Assembly: GCF_017301735.1 (NCBI RefSeq)
Contig: NZ_CP071090.1
Coordinates: forward strand, 3,276,001 to 3,340,000
Length of the DNA stretch: 64,000 bases
Source: Pyxidicoccus parkwaysis
GTDB lineage: Bacteria > Myxococcota > Myxococcia > Myxococcales > Myxococcaceae
Direction: 5' to 3'
Under the pieces are notes generated by a model that saw only the letters and a list, made by a program, of their open reading frames with translations, did not search any database and had not been told where the DNA came from. The translations under genes were made by a program, and so were the position numbers. This document shows positions 17,732-26,130 of the stretch, one piece after another; positions within the stretch are counted from its first letter, which is position 1; every line of letters begins with the position of its first letter.

Positions 17732-18304
17732 ATGTCCCTGACGGCGCAGCAGTTGCTAGACATTGCAAGCCAGTACCGGGACACCACCCGGGACTATTAC
17801 CTCCGGCAGGAGGCGAGTCCCCAGCACGAGCGGCTTGCGGCGCTTTGGAAGCAGGAGTTGCTCAAGCTGGACCGCTGGCATGCATTCATCCGCAGCCTCG
17901 CGCGGGAAATGCCAGGCTTCACCTTCGGCGATGGCACGGCACCGCTCTCACCCTGCTTCCGTTGCGTGGCATATCCAGCCACTTCCTACCCGCATCCCTC
18001 TGTCCCGTGGGCCGTCGTCGGGTGTGTCAGCATCCTGGCGCCCGTCTACACGGTGTACGGCGTCGAGTTCGGACGCGAAGCTCCAGTGCGAGGAGGGTCC
18101 ACGCTCTATCTGGACGACCTCCCGGATTTCATGTCGGCTGTCGCGCTAGGGCTCGGCACGAAGTTGGAGGCGCAATTCCATGTCACAGCGCTTCCCCGTG
18201 AGATGGCCAGGACCCCCGTTCCGCTCTTCGTGGAGTCGAAGGCGCCACCCGAGACGACGCTCTTCGACGCGCTCTTCACGGATCGTCCTGAAGTCATTCC
18301 ATGA
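17732..18304 (+). CDS. hypothetical cytoplasmic protein paired with the lipoprotein
   Basis: Protein of 190 aa with no signal peptide. It starts MSLTAQQLLDIASQYRDTTR, a helical Gln/Arg-rich segment, then LAREMPGFTFGDGTAPLSPC and YPHPSVPWAVVGCVSILAPV, and ends in a helical region. Compact and soluble in composition. Lipoprotein plus small soluble partner on the same strand is a layout often seen in myxobacterial accessory DNA, including toxin/immunity pairs, but nothing here shows toxicity. Function unknown. Confidence 0.6.
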   Translation: MSLTAQQLLDIASQYRDTTRDYYLRQEASPQHERLAALWKQELLKLDRWHAFIRSLAREMPGFTFGDGTAPLSPCFRCVAYPATSYPHPSVPWAVVGCVSILAPVYTVYGVEFGREAPVRGGSTLYLDDLPDFMSAVALGLGTKLEAQFHVTALPREMARTPVPLFVESKAPPETTLFDALFTDRPEVIP

Positions 18305-18380
18305 CGGAAGCGAGGCTGAAGGACGCGCTCGTGCTGCCTGTATTCGGCGCGGACGAGCGGGCGGCAGGTGACAGCGGTGG

Positions 18381-18501
18381 TTGGAACTGTATCCACGAAA
18401 CCGCCCGGAAACTGGCTCTGTCTCCTTTCCACCTGCGCCGTTAGCTTGCTGGCGTCGAGTTGCCGTCTCGGATGGCAACGAGGAGGACGGGAAGCATCAT
18501 G
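18381..18501 (+). repeat. promoter/leader repeat, copy B
   Basis: Partner of 16437-16557; precedes the dehydrogenase gene. See copy A for shared blocks. The ribosome-binding site AGGAGG lies about 12 nt before the ATG. Confidence 0.75.
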
Positions 18502-19383
18502 CAGACAGATATCGGCTTCATCGGCCTGGGCGTGATGGGGCAGCCCATGGCGCTCAACCTGGCGCGCTCCGGCGTGCCGCTCGTCGTCTGGAACCGCACC
18601 GCGGAGCGGAGTGAGGCCCTGCGCGCCGCCGGTGCGCGCGTGGTGGAGGATGCCGCTGCTGTCTTCCGGCAGGCGAGCATCGTCTTCCTCATGCTGGCGG
18701 ATGGCGCATCCATCGACGCGGTGCTCGCCCGGGGCACGCCGGAGTTCGAGGCTCGCGTCGCGCGGCACATCATCGTCCACATGGGGACGACCTCTCCCGA
18801 GTACTCACGAGGGCTGCACGCGGACATCCAGGCCGCTGGTGGCAGCTACGTCGAGGCGCCTGTCTCCGGCTCGCGCAAGCCCGCCGAGTCCGGCCAGCTC
18901 GTGGCGATGCTCGCGGGCGCACCCGAAGCGCTCGCCCAGGTCCGTCCACTGCTCCGCCCGATGTGCCATGAGACGGTGGTGTGCGGCCCCGTCCCGCGCG
19001 CGCTGCTGATGAAGCTGTCCGTCAACCTGTTCCTCATCACCATGGTGACCGGACTCACCGAGGCGGTGCACTTCGCGGAGTGCCACGGCCTCGACTTGCA
19101 GACGCTCCTGCACGTGCTCGACGCCGGCCCCATGGCCAGCACGGTGTCGCGAGGCAAGGCCAGCAAGCTGGCGGCCCGCGACTTCGCGGTGCAGGCCGCC
19201 ATCACCGATGTGCTGAAGAACAACCGGCTCATCGCCCAGGCCGCGCGAGACGCCCGCGTGGCCTCGCCGCTGCTCGACGTGTGCCTCGGCCTCTTCGGAG
19301 AGACCGAGGACCTGGGACATGGCCAGGAGGACATGGTGTCCGTCGTTCATGCCCTCGAAGCCCGGACCCGGCGGGAGGCCTGA
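18499..19383 (+). CDS. NAD(P)-binding 3-hydroxyisobutyrate dehydrogenase family oxidoreductase
   Basis: Beta-hydroxyacid dehydrogenase of 294 aa. The Rossmann start [19 protein letters not shown] has the GxGxMG signature, and VVWNRTAER follows the second strand (Asn/Arg here fits NADP(H) preference). The substrate-binding block is [16 protein letters not shown]. The catalytic Lys region is [20 protein letters not shown] (Lys followed by N as in K-x3-N). This architecture also covers glyoxylate/succinic semialdehyde reductases, so the exact substrate is open. It is convergent with the giant lipoprotein gene, and its flanks are duplicated 2 kb upstream. Confidence 0.88.
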   Translation: MQTDIGFIGLGVMGQPMALNLARSGVPLVVWNRTAERSEALRAAGARVVEDAAAVFRQASIVFLMLADGASIDAVLARGTPEFEARVARHIIVHMGTTSPEYSRGLHADIQAAGGSYVEAPVSGSRKPAESGQLVAMLAGAPEALAQVRPLLRPMCHETVVCGPVPRALLMKLSVNLFLITMVTGLTEAVHFAECHGLDLQTLLHVLDAGPMASTVSRGKASKLAARDFAVQAAITDVLKNNRLIAQAARDARVASPLLDVCLGLFGETEDLGHGQEDMVSVVHALEARTRREA

Positions 19384-19447
19384 CGGCCGGGCCCTTCGCG
19401 TGCGCCGGCCTATCCCTGCCGGGGCGCTGAACGCCAGCGGCGGCGGG
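19348..19447. repeat. dehydrogenase 3' end and downstream flank, copy B (intact)
   Basis: Partner of 17019-17118. It spans the last codons of the dehydrogenase, the shared terminator hairpin and the last codons of the convergent lipoprotein gene. Confidence 0.8.
19385..19410. terminator. bidirectional hairpin between convergent genes
   Basis: GGCCGG (19385-19390) and CCGGCC (19405-19410) flank a 14-nt loop, filling the 26 bp between the two stop codons. Confidence 0.6.
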
Positions 19448-22400
19448 GCCGCATCAGCAGCACCCCCAGCAGCGCGGCGCCGAAGCTGCTCAGGCCCGCG
19501 CCCCCCGCCTGCTGACAGCCACCACCCCTGTCAGGCCGGGAGGACGGGTCCTCGGAGTGCTCGTTGGGGTCCGCGGGCCGCGACACGACCACGGAGAACT
19601 CGCAGCTCCGCGTGTTGTTGCTCGCATCCTTCGCCGTGACGCGCACCGTGCGCGTGCCCACCGGGAACTGCGTGCCGGACGCGACCGAGTACTCCACCGT
19701 CACGTCGGAGACGCGGTCCTCCGCCGTGGCGTCGGGCCAGCTCACCGTCGCGCCTGCCTCCGACGTGGCGTCCACGCGCTGCGTGGGAGGACAGGTGAGT
19801 GTGGGCGGCGTGGTGTCCCGCACTTCGACAGGGAAGGTGCACGCGTCGGTGTTCCCCGCCGTGTCGCGCGCCGTCACCGTGAAGGACGTGGTCCCCAGGG
19901 GAAGCCAGCTTCCCATCGCGGGCTCGCTGCTCACCGCCGGAGCCGAGGCCACATCCGTCGCGCTCGGCAGCGTGAAGTCCGCCACGGCCCCCGCCGGCGC
20001 CGAAGCCTCCAACATGAGGGACGCGGGACAGGTACCGAGCGTCGGCCGCTGGGTGTCCTCCACGAACACGTCGAACCCGCAGGTCGCCTGGAGGCCCGCG
20101 CCGTCCGTGGCCGTGGCCGTCACGCGCGTCGTCCCCAGCGGGAAGAGGGAGGTGACCGCCGGGCTGAAGACCACCGAGGGACGCGAGGCCACGTCGCTCG
20201 CGGTCGCGGCGTCGAACAGGATGTAGCCGTAGGTCCCTTCAGGCGAGGTCGCCTCATAGCGCAGCGTCCCCGTGCGGCAGGTGATGGTGGGCGGAGTGGT
20301 GTCGCGGATGGTGACGTCGATGCCGCAGGTGGCGGAGTTGCCCGCGTCATCGAGCGCGGTGACGTCCACCCGGGTGACACCCAGCGAGAAGTAGCTGCCG
20401 GAAGGTCTGCTGTAGCGGATGAGGGGGGAGGGCGTCTGCGCATCCGTCGCGGTGGCTCGCGGATATGACACCGGTTGTCCGAATTCCGTCGTGGCCTCCT
20501 GCACCTGCGCCGGTGGGCACGTCACCTGGGGCGGCTGGGTGTCGGCCACGGGCCGCTCCAGCGCCCATAGCTCCGCGCCCGACTCGCGCGTCCAGGCCTG
20601 GAAGTAGACGCCCCGTCCCGCCACGGCGAGGTCCGTGGGAGACGACGAGTCCGGCCCCGGTGCGATGTCGGCCACGCGCACGGTGTTGCTGGCGGTGCCG
20701 TCCGTCTGCCACAGCTCCAGCCCGGACAGTCCATCCGACGCGGCGAACAACAGCACTCCGCCCTGTTCGACGGAGACGAGCGGGCCCGGCTCGCCCACGG
20801 CGCTCGCGGGGCCGGGGTTGAGGTCCTTCACGAGCGCCGTGCCCGCGGACGTGCCGTCGCTGCGCCACAGCTCATAGCCGTGCGCTGCGTCGAAGGCCCA
20901 GAACAGCAGCGCGCCCTGGAAGACGGTGAGCCGCGTGGGCGCGGTGGCTGAGTCCAGCGCGCCGAAGCTGGCCACCTCCACGGGCGTCCCACCGTCCGTC
21001 TTCCACAGACGCGCGGGTGCGCCCGAGGCCCGGGTGACGAAGAAGACCTGTCCGTTCATCACCGCCGTGGTGAGCGGTCCCTCGGTCAGGAAGGTGCTGC
21101 CGTCGAAGCGCATCAGCACGCGCGTGCCCTGCTCGGTTCCGTCGCTCGTCCACAGGGCATGGCCCTCGGCCTGGGATTCCGCCCAGAACAGCACCTGGGT
21201 TCCCAGAGCAATCATGTGGCGGATGGGCGGTTGGGAGAGGCTCTTCGAGGAGAGCGCCTTCACCTTGCGCGTGCCCTGTCCGGTGCCATCGCTCGTCCAC
21301 AAGGACTCGTCACCCAGGCCCGTGCCCGCGGCGAAGAAGAGCCGTCCCCCGGCGTTGACGAAGAGCCGGGGATTCACGTTGAAGAACGACGACTCCTGCA
21401 CTGTCGCCACGGCCAGGGTGCCCTGCGACGTGCCGTCGGTCTTCCAGAGCGCGGAAGGGCCGGACGCGGAACCCGTCACTCCGAAGTAGACCGCGTCGCC
21501 CAGGATGACGGCGGGCGGTGGCTGACGTGCGTCATAGGCCGTCTTGGGGAGCGACATCTGCTTCAGGCTGCTCGTCCCTCTCGGGGTGCCATCCGTGCGG
21601 AGGAGCGCGCCCAGATGCGAGGAGTTGTTCGGCGCACCGTTGGTGTGGCGCCAGACGAAGCCCTGTCCGCCCATCACGCCGAGCGGGGTGAGGTGGAGGT
21701 TGTCGCCCTGCGTGAGGTCGTCCACCAGCAGGGTGCCATTCGAGGTCCCATTGCTCCGCCAGACGCGCTCCGCGTTCGGAGAGAAGATGTCGCCGGTGTC
21801 ACCCCGGGCGCTGAAGACGAGCTCACCGCCCAGGTTGAACCCGCTGTGGGGAAACGCGCCGCGCTGCGTGGGGATGACGCGCCCCAGCGCCCGGCTGCCC
21901 GCCGCGGTGCCGTCGCTGAACCACAGGAAGCCCTCGGACTGGGAGAGGAAGAGGCGTCCTCCCTCCGTCGGATGGCGGTCGAGACCGAAGAAGACGGGCG
22001 CGGGGACGAGCAGCTTCTGGGTGCCCGCGACGGTGCCGTCCGTCGTCCAGAGGGAAGAGGCCCCGGTGAAGTCGCTCGTCATGAACCAGGCGCCGTCGGG
22101 TGAGGCGGCGAGCACGGACGCACCGTACGGAGTGTCGGCCGTGGTCTCCGTGACCTGGCGCGTGCCCGCCGCGGTGCCGTCGCTGACCCAGACCTGGGCG
22201 CGCCGAGGGGAGCCGCCATCATTCGCGGTGAACCAGAGGCGCCCTCCCTGTTCCACCAGGTCGTGAGGCAACGAGTCCTCCGTGCCGGGACGCAGGTCGG
22301 CGACGCGCGTGGTGCCGGCGACGGTTCCGTCCGACGACCACAGCTCCTGGCCCGCCTGCGCGTCCCACTGCGCGAAGTAGAGCTTTCCGCCAACGGCCAC

Positions 22401-23342
22401 GCCCTTCGCGGTGCCCGAGGTGGACTGGGAGGCTTGCAGGGACAGCAGCCGGAAGGTTCCTTCGGGCGTTCCGTCGCTGCGCCACAAGACGTAGCGATAG
22501 TCGTCGATGCCCGGCGTCGTGAAGTAGACGAGGCTCCCCGCCGACACGAGGTCGAACGGGCCCGTGTGCACGTCGTTGCCCGTGAGCACGTCCGCGACGA
22601 GCTGCGTGCCCGCCGGGGTGCCATCGCTCTTCCAGAGCTCCCGGCCGTGGGCATCGTCGAAGGCGGTGAAGAAGAGTGTGCTGCCCGACCACGTGAAGTA
22701 GCCGTAGGGCGAGGTGGTGCTCGCCGTCACCGTCGTCACCGCCGTGGTACCCGCCGCGGTGCCGTCGCTCTTCCACAGCGTGAAGCCGCGTGCGCCACCG
22801 GTGGGCGCGGTCATGAAGTAGAGCGCGTTGCCCTGCGCCGTCATGAACGAGGCGGAGCCGGCGAGCGGAGCCACGAGCGTGGTGCCCTCCGGCGTTCCAT
22901 CCGACTGCCAGAGCGCCAGCGCGCTGCTGGTGGGCGCCGAGCGTGCGATGAAGTAGAGCCGGCCTCCCATGACCGTGAACTTCGAGGGATAGGACGGCGC
23001 CGGCCCCGGGACCAGGTCTCGCAGCAGCGAGGTCCCCTCGCGCGTGCCGTCCGTCTTCCACAGCTCGATGTCACCCGTCCCATCGTCCGCCGCGTAGAAC
23101 GTGGTGCCGCCGAGGGAGACGAAGCCCTCCGGGGAGAAGGAGCTCGGGAAGTCGTAGGGGTCGATGGGGAGCTCGCCGGGACGCAGGTCCTTCACCAGAT
23201 GGGGCGTGCCCAGGGTGAGGGCACTCCGCGTCTCGACGGGCGCGGGCTCGGAGGCGGGAGATGACGAGCTCTCCGCACAGGCCGTGAAGAGGCCCGTGAC
23301 GAGCAATGCGCCTGTCAGCGCGTGGGGACGAGAGGATTTCAT
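19410..23342 (-). CDS. giant cell-surface lipoprotein: ELWxxDGTxxGT repeats, HYR domains, MYXO-CTERM tail
   Basis: Protein of 1310 aa from ATG 23342 (GGAG upstream). The signal peptide ends in a lipobox (GLFTAC). About seventeen propeller-like repeats follow, each with a motif such as LWKSDGTPAGT, spread over roughly 850 residues. Next come four HYR/immunoglobulin-like domains beginning DTQPPQVTCPP, DTTPPTITC, DTQRPTLGTCPA and DTTPPTLTCPP. The C-terminus has Gly-Gly-Gly-Cys, a hydrophobic helix (LSSFGAALLGVLLM) and a basic RPRRRWR end, the MYXO-CTERM sorting pattern. Carrying both an N-terminal lipobox and a C-terminal sorting tail is notable. Probable adhesin or surface sensor. Confidence 0.87.
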   Translation of the reverse strand: MKSSRPHALTGALLVTGLFTACAESSSSPASEPAPVETRSALTLGTPHLVKDLRPGELPIDPYDFPSSFSPEGFVSLGGTTFYAADDGTGDIELWKTDGTREGTSLLRDLVPGPAPSYPSKFTVMGGRLYFIARSAPTSSALALWQSDGTPEGTTLVAPLAGSASFMTAQGNALYFMTAPTGGARGFTLWKSDGTAAGTTAVTTVTASTTSPYGYFTWSGSTLFFTAFDDAHGRELWKSDGTPAGTQLVADVLTGNDVHTGPFDLVSAGSLVYFTTPGIDDYRYVLWRSDGTPEGTFRLLSLQASQSTSGTAKGVAVGGKLYFAQWDAQAGQELWSSDGTVAGTTRVADLRPGTEDSLPHDLVEQGGRLWFTANDGGSPRRAQVWVSDGTAAGTRQVTETTADTPYGASVLAASPDGAWFMTSDFTGASSLWTTDGTVAGTQKLLVPAPVFFGLDRHPTEGGRLFLSQSEGFLWFSDGTAAGSRALGRVIPTQRGAFPHSGFNLGGELVFSARGDTGDIFSPNAERVWRSNGTSNGTLLVDDLTQGDNLHLTPLGVMGGQGFVWRHTNGAPNNSSHLGALLRTDGTPRGTSSLKQMSLPKTAYDARQPPPAVILGDAVYFGVTGSASGPSALWKTDGTSQGTLAVATVQESSFFNVNPRLFVNAGGRLFFAAGTGLGDESLWTSDGTGQGTRKVKALSSKSLSQPPIRHMIALGTQVLFWAESQAEGHALWTSDGTEQGTRVLMRFDGSTFLTEGPLTTAVMNGQVFFVTRASGAPARLWKTDGGTPVEVASFGALDSATAPTRLTVFQGALLFWAFDAAHGYELWRSDGTSAGTALVKDLNPGPASAVGEPGPLVSVEQGGVLLFAASDGLSGLELWQTDGTASNTVRVADIAPGPDSSSPTDLAVAGRGVYFQAWTRESGAELWALERPVADTQPPQVTCPPAQVQEATTEFGQPVSYPRATATDAQTPSPLIRYSRPSGSYFSLGVTRVDVTALDDAGNSATCGIDVTIRDTTPPTITCRTGTLRYEATSPEGTYGYILFDAATASDVASRPSVVFSPAVTSLFPLGTTRVTATATDGAGLQATCGFDVFVEDTQRPTLGTCPASLMLEASAPAGAVADFTLPSATDVASAPAVSSEPAMGSWLPLGTTSFTVTARDTAGNTDACTFPVEVRDTTPPTLTCPPTQRVDATSEAGATVSWPDATAEDRVSDVTVEYSVASGTQFPVGTRTVRVTAKDASNNTRSCEFSVVVSRPADPNEHSEDPSSRPDRGGGCQQAGGAGLSSFGAALLGVLLMRPRRRWRSAPRQG

Positions 23343-23624
23343 GGGGCTCCGGGGGAGATGCGGGTGCTGGCGTCGCAAACAGTTGGCGGCTCTCAGCAAG
23401 GTCCGCGCCACATCAGGAACGGGGACAGTCATTGAAAGTCGCGGGGATGGGCGCTCGTGCTGCGTGCTCGTGGCCACAGGACATGCATGGGGGTGTGCAT
23501 CCCATGACACACGTGAGGCGGCGATGGCGCACAGCAGCCCGGCCCTTTTCCGCAAGGCAATCGCCTCGAAGCGAGGACGTAGCCTCCCGGGGATCTACCC
23601 CCGTGTGTCCCGGAGACCGTCGGC

Positions 23625-26084
23625 ATGGACCGCCTTCAGGGTGACTTGCGTCAAGCGCTGCGCTCACTGCGGCTGAGCCCCGCGTTCGCGCTCAGCTGCA
23701 TCCTGATGCTGGCCGTGGGCATCGGAGCGAGCACCGCGCTCTTCAGCGTGGTGGAGGGAGTGCTGCTGCGCCCCTTGCCCTATCCGCGCCCCGAGCGCCT
23801 CGTGCAGCTCTCACAGCGGGCAGCCGACGGCCATTTGATGCGGTTCTCGGACCCCAACTTCGAGGATGTGCAGGCGCAGAGCCGCGGCTTCGCGGCGCTG
23901 GCCCAGGTGTCGGGAGGTGCGAGCGTCGCCGTCACCGGCACGGACGAGCCGACCTTCGCCACGCTGGCGCTGGCCTCGCGCGACTTCTTCCGAGCCTTCG
24001 CGGTGCAGCCCGCGCAGGGCCGCGCGTTCGACGCGGACGAGCAGCGCGAGGGAGGCCCACCCGTGGTCGTGGTGAGCCATGCCTTCTGGACGCGGCACCT
24101 CGGCTCGCAGCCGCTGCCGCTGTCGCGCACCCTTACTTTCGAGGGGCGCGCCTACACCGTCGTGGGAGTGATGCCCGAGGCCTTCGACTATCCGGTGGGC
24201 ACTCAGTTGTGGGTTCCCCGGGAGCTGGAGCCGCGCCTGCCCAGCCGCTCCGCGCACAACTGGCGGGTGGTGGGGCGGCTGGCGGACGGGGTCCGCCTGG
24301 AGACCGCGCAAGTGGAGCTCACGGGCATCGCTCGCGGGCTCCTGGCGCAGTACGGCCAGGACACCCGGATGCACGACATCGCCGTGGTGCCCCTGCACGA
24401 GAGCATCGTCGGGAGTGCCCGGCCCACGCTCTGCGTGTTGCTCGGTGCCGCGGCCTTCCTGCTCCTGGTGGCGGGCGCCAATGTCACCAACCTGCTGCTC
24501 GCCCGGGCGGCGACACGCGAGCGCGAGCTCGCCATCCATGTGGCGCTGGGCGCGGGGCCCGGCGCGCTGGTGCGGCGGTTCCTCACCGAGTCGCTGCTGC
24601 TCTCGCTGACGGGCGGCGCGCTGGGAGCCCTGCTCGCCTCATGGAGCGTGCAGGCGCTGCTCGCCGCCGAACCGGGCAACCTGCCACGCGTGGGCGAGGT
24701 GCAAGTGAATGCCACGGCGCTCCTCTTCGCGCTCGGGCTCTCGCTGCTGCTCGCGCTGGGACTGGGGCTGGTGACGACGCTGCGTGCGGCGCGCCAGGGG
24801 CCGTGGGCCACGCTGGTGCAGGGCGCACGCACGCAGTCCGGGGGCGGGGGAGCGGAGCGCACGCGCCGCGCCCTGGTGGTGGGACAGCTCGCACTGGCAT
24901 TGATGCTGCTCGTGGGGGCGGCGCTGCTCGCGCGCAGCCTGGCGCGCCTGCTCTCGCTGGACCCGGGCTATCGCACCGGGAATGTCGCGGTGGTCAGCCT
25001 CGTGCTTCCCTCGGCCGAAGATGAGGCGGGGCGGCTGCGCAATGTGCGGATGCAGGAGGACCTCATCTCCCGGCTGAGCGAGGTGCCCGGCGTGCGCGCG
25101 GTGGGCGCCGTGAGCGGCTTCCCGCTCGAGGGCGGCCCAACGGGAGACGGCACCTTCCTCGTGCTCAACCGTCCCGACGAGGTGAAGAGCTTCGAGGACT
25201 TCGAGCGGCTGGTGCACGAGCCCGAGCGCACGGGTTCCGCCGAGTACCGCGTGGCGAGCGAGGGCTACTTCCTCGCGCTCGGAATCCCGCTCGTGCGAGG
25301 GCGCCTCTTCGACGCGCGCGACACCCACGAGGCGCCGCACGTGGCCGTCATCAGCGAGTCGCTCGCGAGGGCCCGCTGGCCCGGCGAGGACCCGCTGGGC
25401 AAGCTCATCCAGTTCGGCAACATGGACGGAGACCTGCGCCCCTTCACCGTCGTCGGCGTGGTGGCGGACGTGCGCGACGCGGGGCTGGACGAGGAGCCGA
25501 AGCCCACGCTCTACGGCTGCTCCCGCCAGCGCCTGCGGGCCTCCGAGCGCTTCCACCTCGCGGTGCACGGCCCGGCGGACTCCACGGCCCTGGCCACCGC
25601 CGCGCGGCCCGTGCTGCGCGAGCTCGCCCCTGAATTGCCCGTGCGCCTTCGCACCGTGGAGAGCCTCCTCGCGGGCTCACTCGCCCAGCGGCGCTTCAGC
25701 CTCCTCTTGCTGGGGGCCTTCGGCGCGGTGGCGTTGCTGCTCTCGGTGGCAGGCCTCGCGGCCGTCGTGTCCTACGCGGTGGCGCAGCGCACGAAGGAGT
25801 TCGGCATCCGCTTCGCCCTCGGGGCGACAGCAGGGGACGTGCTGGGGCTGGTGCTCCGGCAGGCGGCGCTGCTCGCGGGCGTGGGCGTGGCGCTCGGCGT
25901 GCTGGGTGCCGTGGGGCTGAGCCGGGTGCTCGCGGGGCTCGTGTATGGGGTGAGCACCACCGACCCGCTCGTCCTTGGCGCGGTGGCGCTCCTGCTGCTC
26001 GGCGTGGCGCTGCTCGCGAGCTGGCTGCCGGCCCGGCGCGCCGCGCGCGTGGACCCGATGACGGTCCTGCGCGCGGAGCCCTGA
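23625..26084 (+). CDS. ADOP-type ABC permease (FtsX/MacB fold, no ATPase partner)
   Basis: Inner-membrane protein of 819 aa with two MacB/FtsX halves. N-terminal block: ALRSLRLSPAFALSCILMLA then VGIGASTALFSVVEGVLLRP, the hallmark of the acidobacterial/myxobacterial 'duplicated orphan permease' family. Each half has a periplasmic core and membrane helices (AAFLLLVAGANVTNLLLARA; LLLLGAFGAVALLLSVAGLA), ending AASW-like LLASWLPARRAARVDPMTVL. No ATP-binding cassette gene is adjacent, so how it is energised is unclear. It is divergent from the giant lipoprotein and convergent with the metalloprotease. Confidence 0.9.
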   Translation: MDRLQGDLRQALRSLRLSPAFALSCILMLAVGIGASTALFSVVEGVLLRPLPYPRPERLVQLSQRAADGHLMRFSDPNFEDVQAQSRGFAALAQVSGGASVAVTGTDEPTFATLALASRDFFRAFAVQPAQGRAFDADEQREGGPPVVVVSHAFWTRHLGSQPLPLSRTLTFEGRAYTVVGVMPEAFDYPVGTQLWVPRELEPRLPSRSAHNWRVVGRLADGVRLETAQVELTGIARGLLAQYGQDTRMHDIAVVPLHESIVGSARPTLCVLLGAAAFLLLVAGANVTNLLLARAATRERELAIHVALGAGPGALVRRFLTESLLLSLTGGALGALLASWSVQALLAAEPGNLPRVGEVQVNATALLFALGLSLLLALGLGLVTTLRAARQGPWATLVQGARTQSGGGGAERTRRALVVGQLALALMLLVGAALLARSLARLLSLDPGYRTGNVAVVSLVLPSAEDEAGRLRNVRMQEDLISRLSEVPGVRAVGAVSGFPLEGGPTGDGTFLVLNRPDEVKSFEDFERLVHEPERTGSAEYRVASEGYFLALGIPLVRGRLFDARDTHEAPHVAVISESLARARWPGEDPLGKLIQFGNMDGDLRPFTVVGVVADVRDAGLDEEPKPTLYGCSRQRLRASERFHLAVHGPADSTALATAARPVLRELAPELPVRLRTVESLLAGSLAQRRFSLLLLGAFGAVALLLSVAGLAAVVSYAVAQRTKEFGIRFALGATAGDVLGLVLRQAALLAGVGVALGVLGAVGLSRVLAGLVYGVSTTDPLVLGAVALLLLGVALLASWLPARRAARVDPMTVLRAEP

Positions 26085-26095
26085 GCGGCGGCACA

Positions 26096-26118
26096 CCGGG
26101 CGCTCGCTGCTCGCCCGG
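26096..26118. terminator. bidirectional hairpin between convergent genes
   Basis: CCGGGCG / CGCCCGG, 7-bp arms with a 9-nt loop, within the 46 bp between the permease stop and the metalloprotease stop. Confidence 0.65.
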
Positions 26119-26130
26119 CCCGCACGCTCC

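Noticed and set aside
17189..18304. Calling the lipoprotein/soluble pair a toxin-immunity system
   Set aside because: The layout fits, but neither protein shows a toxin, nuclease or immunity motif.
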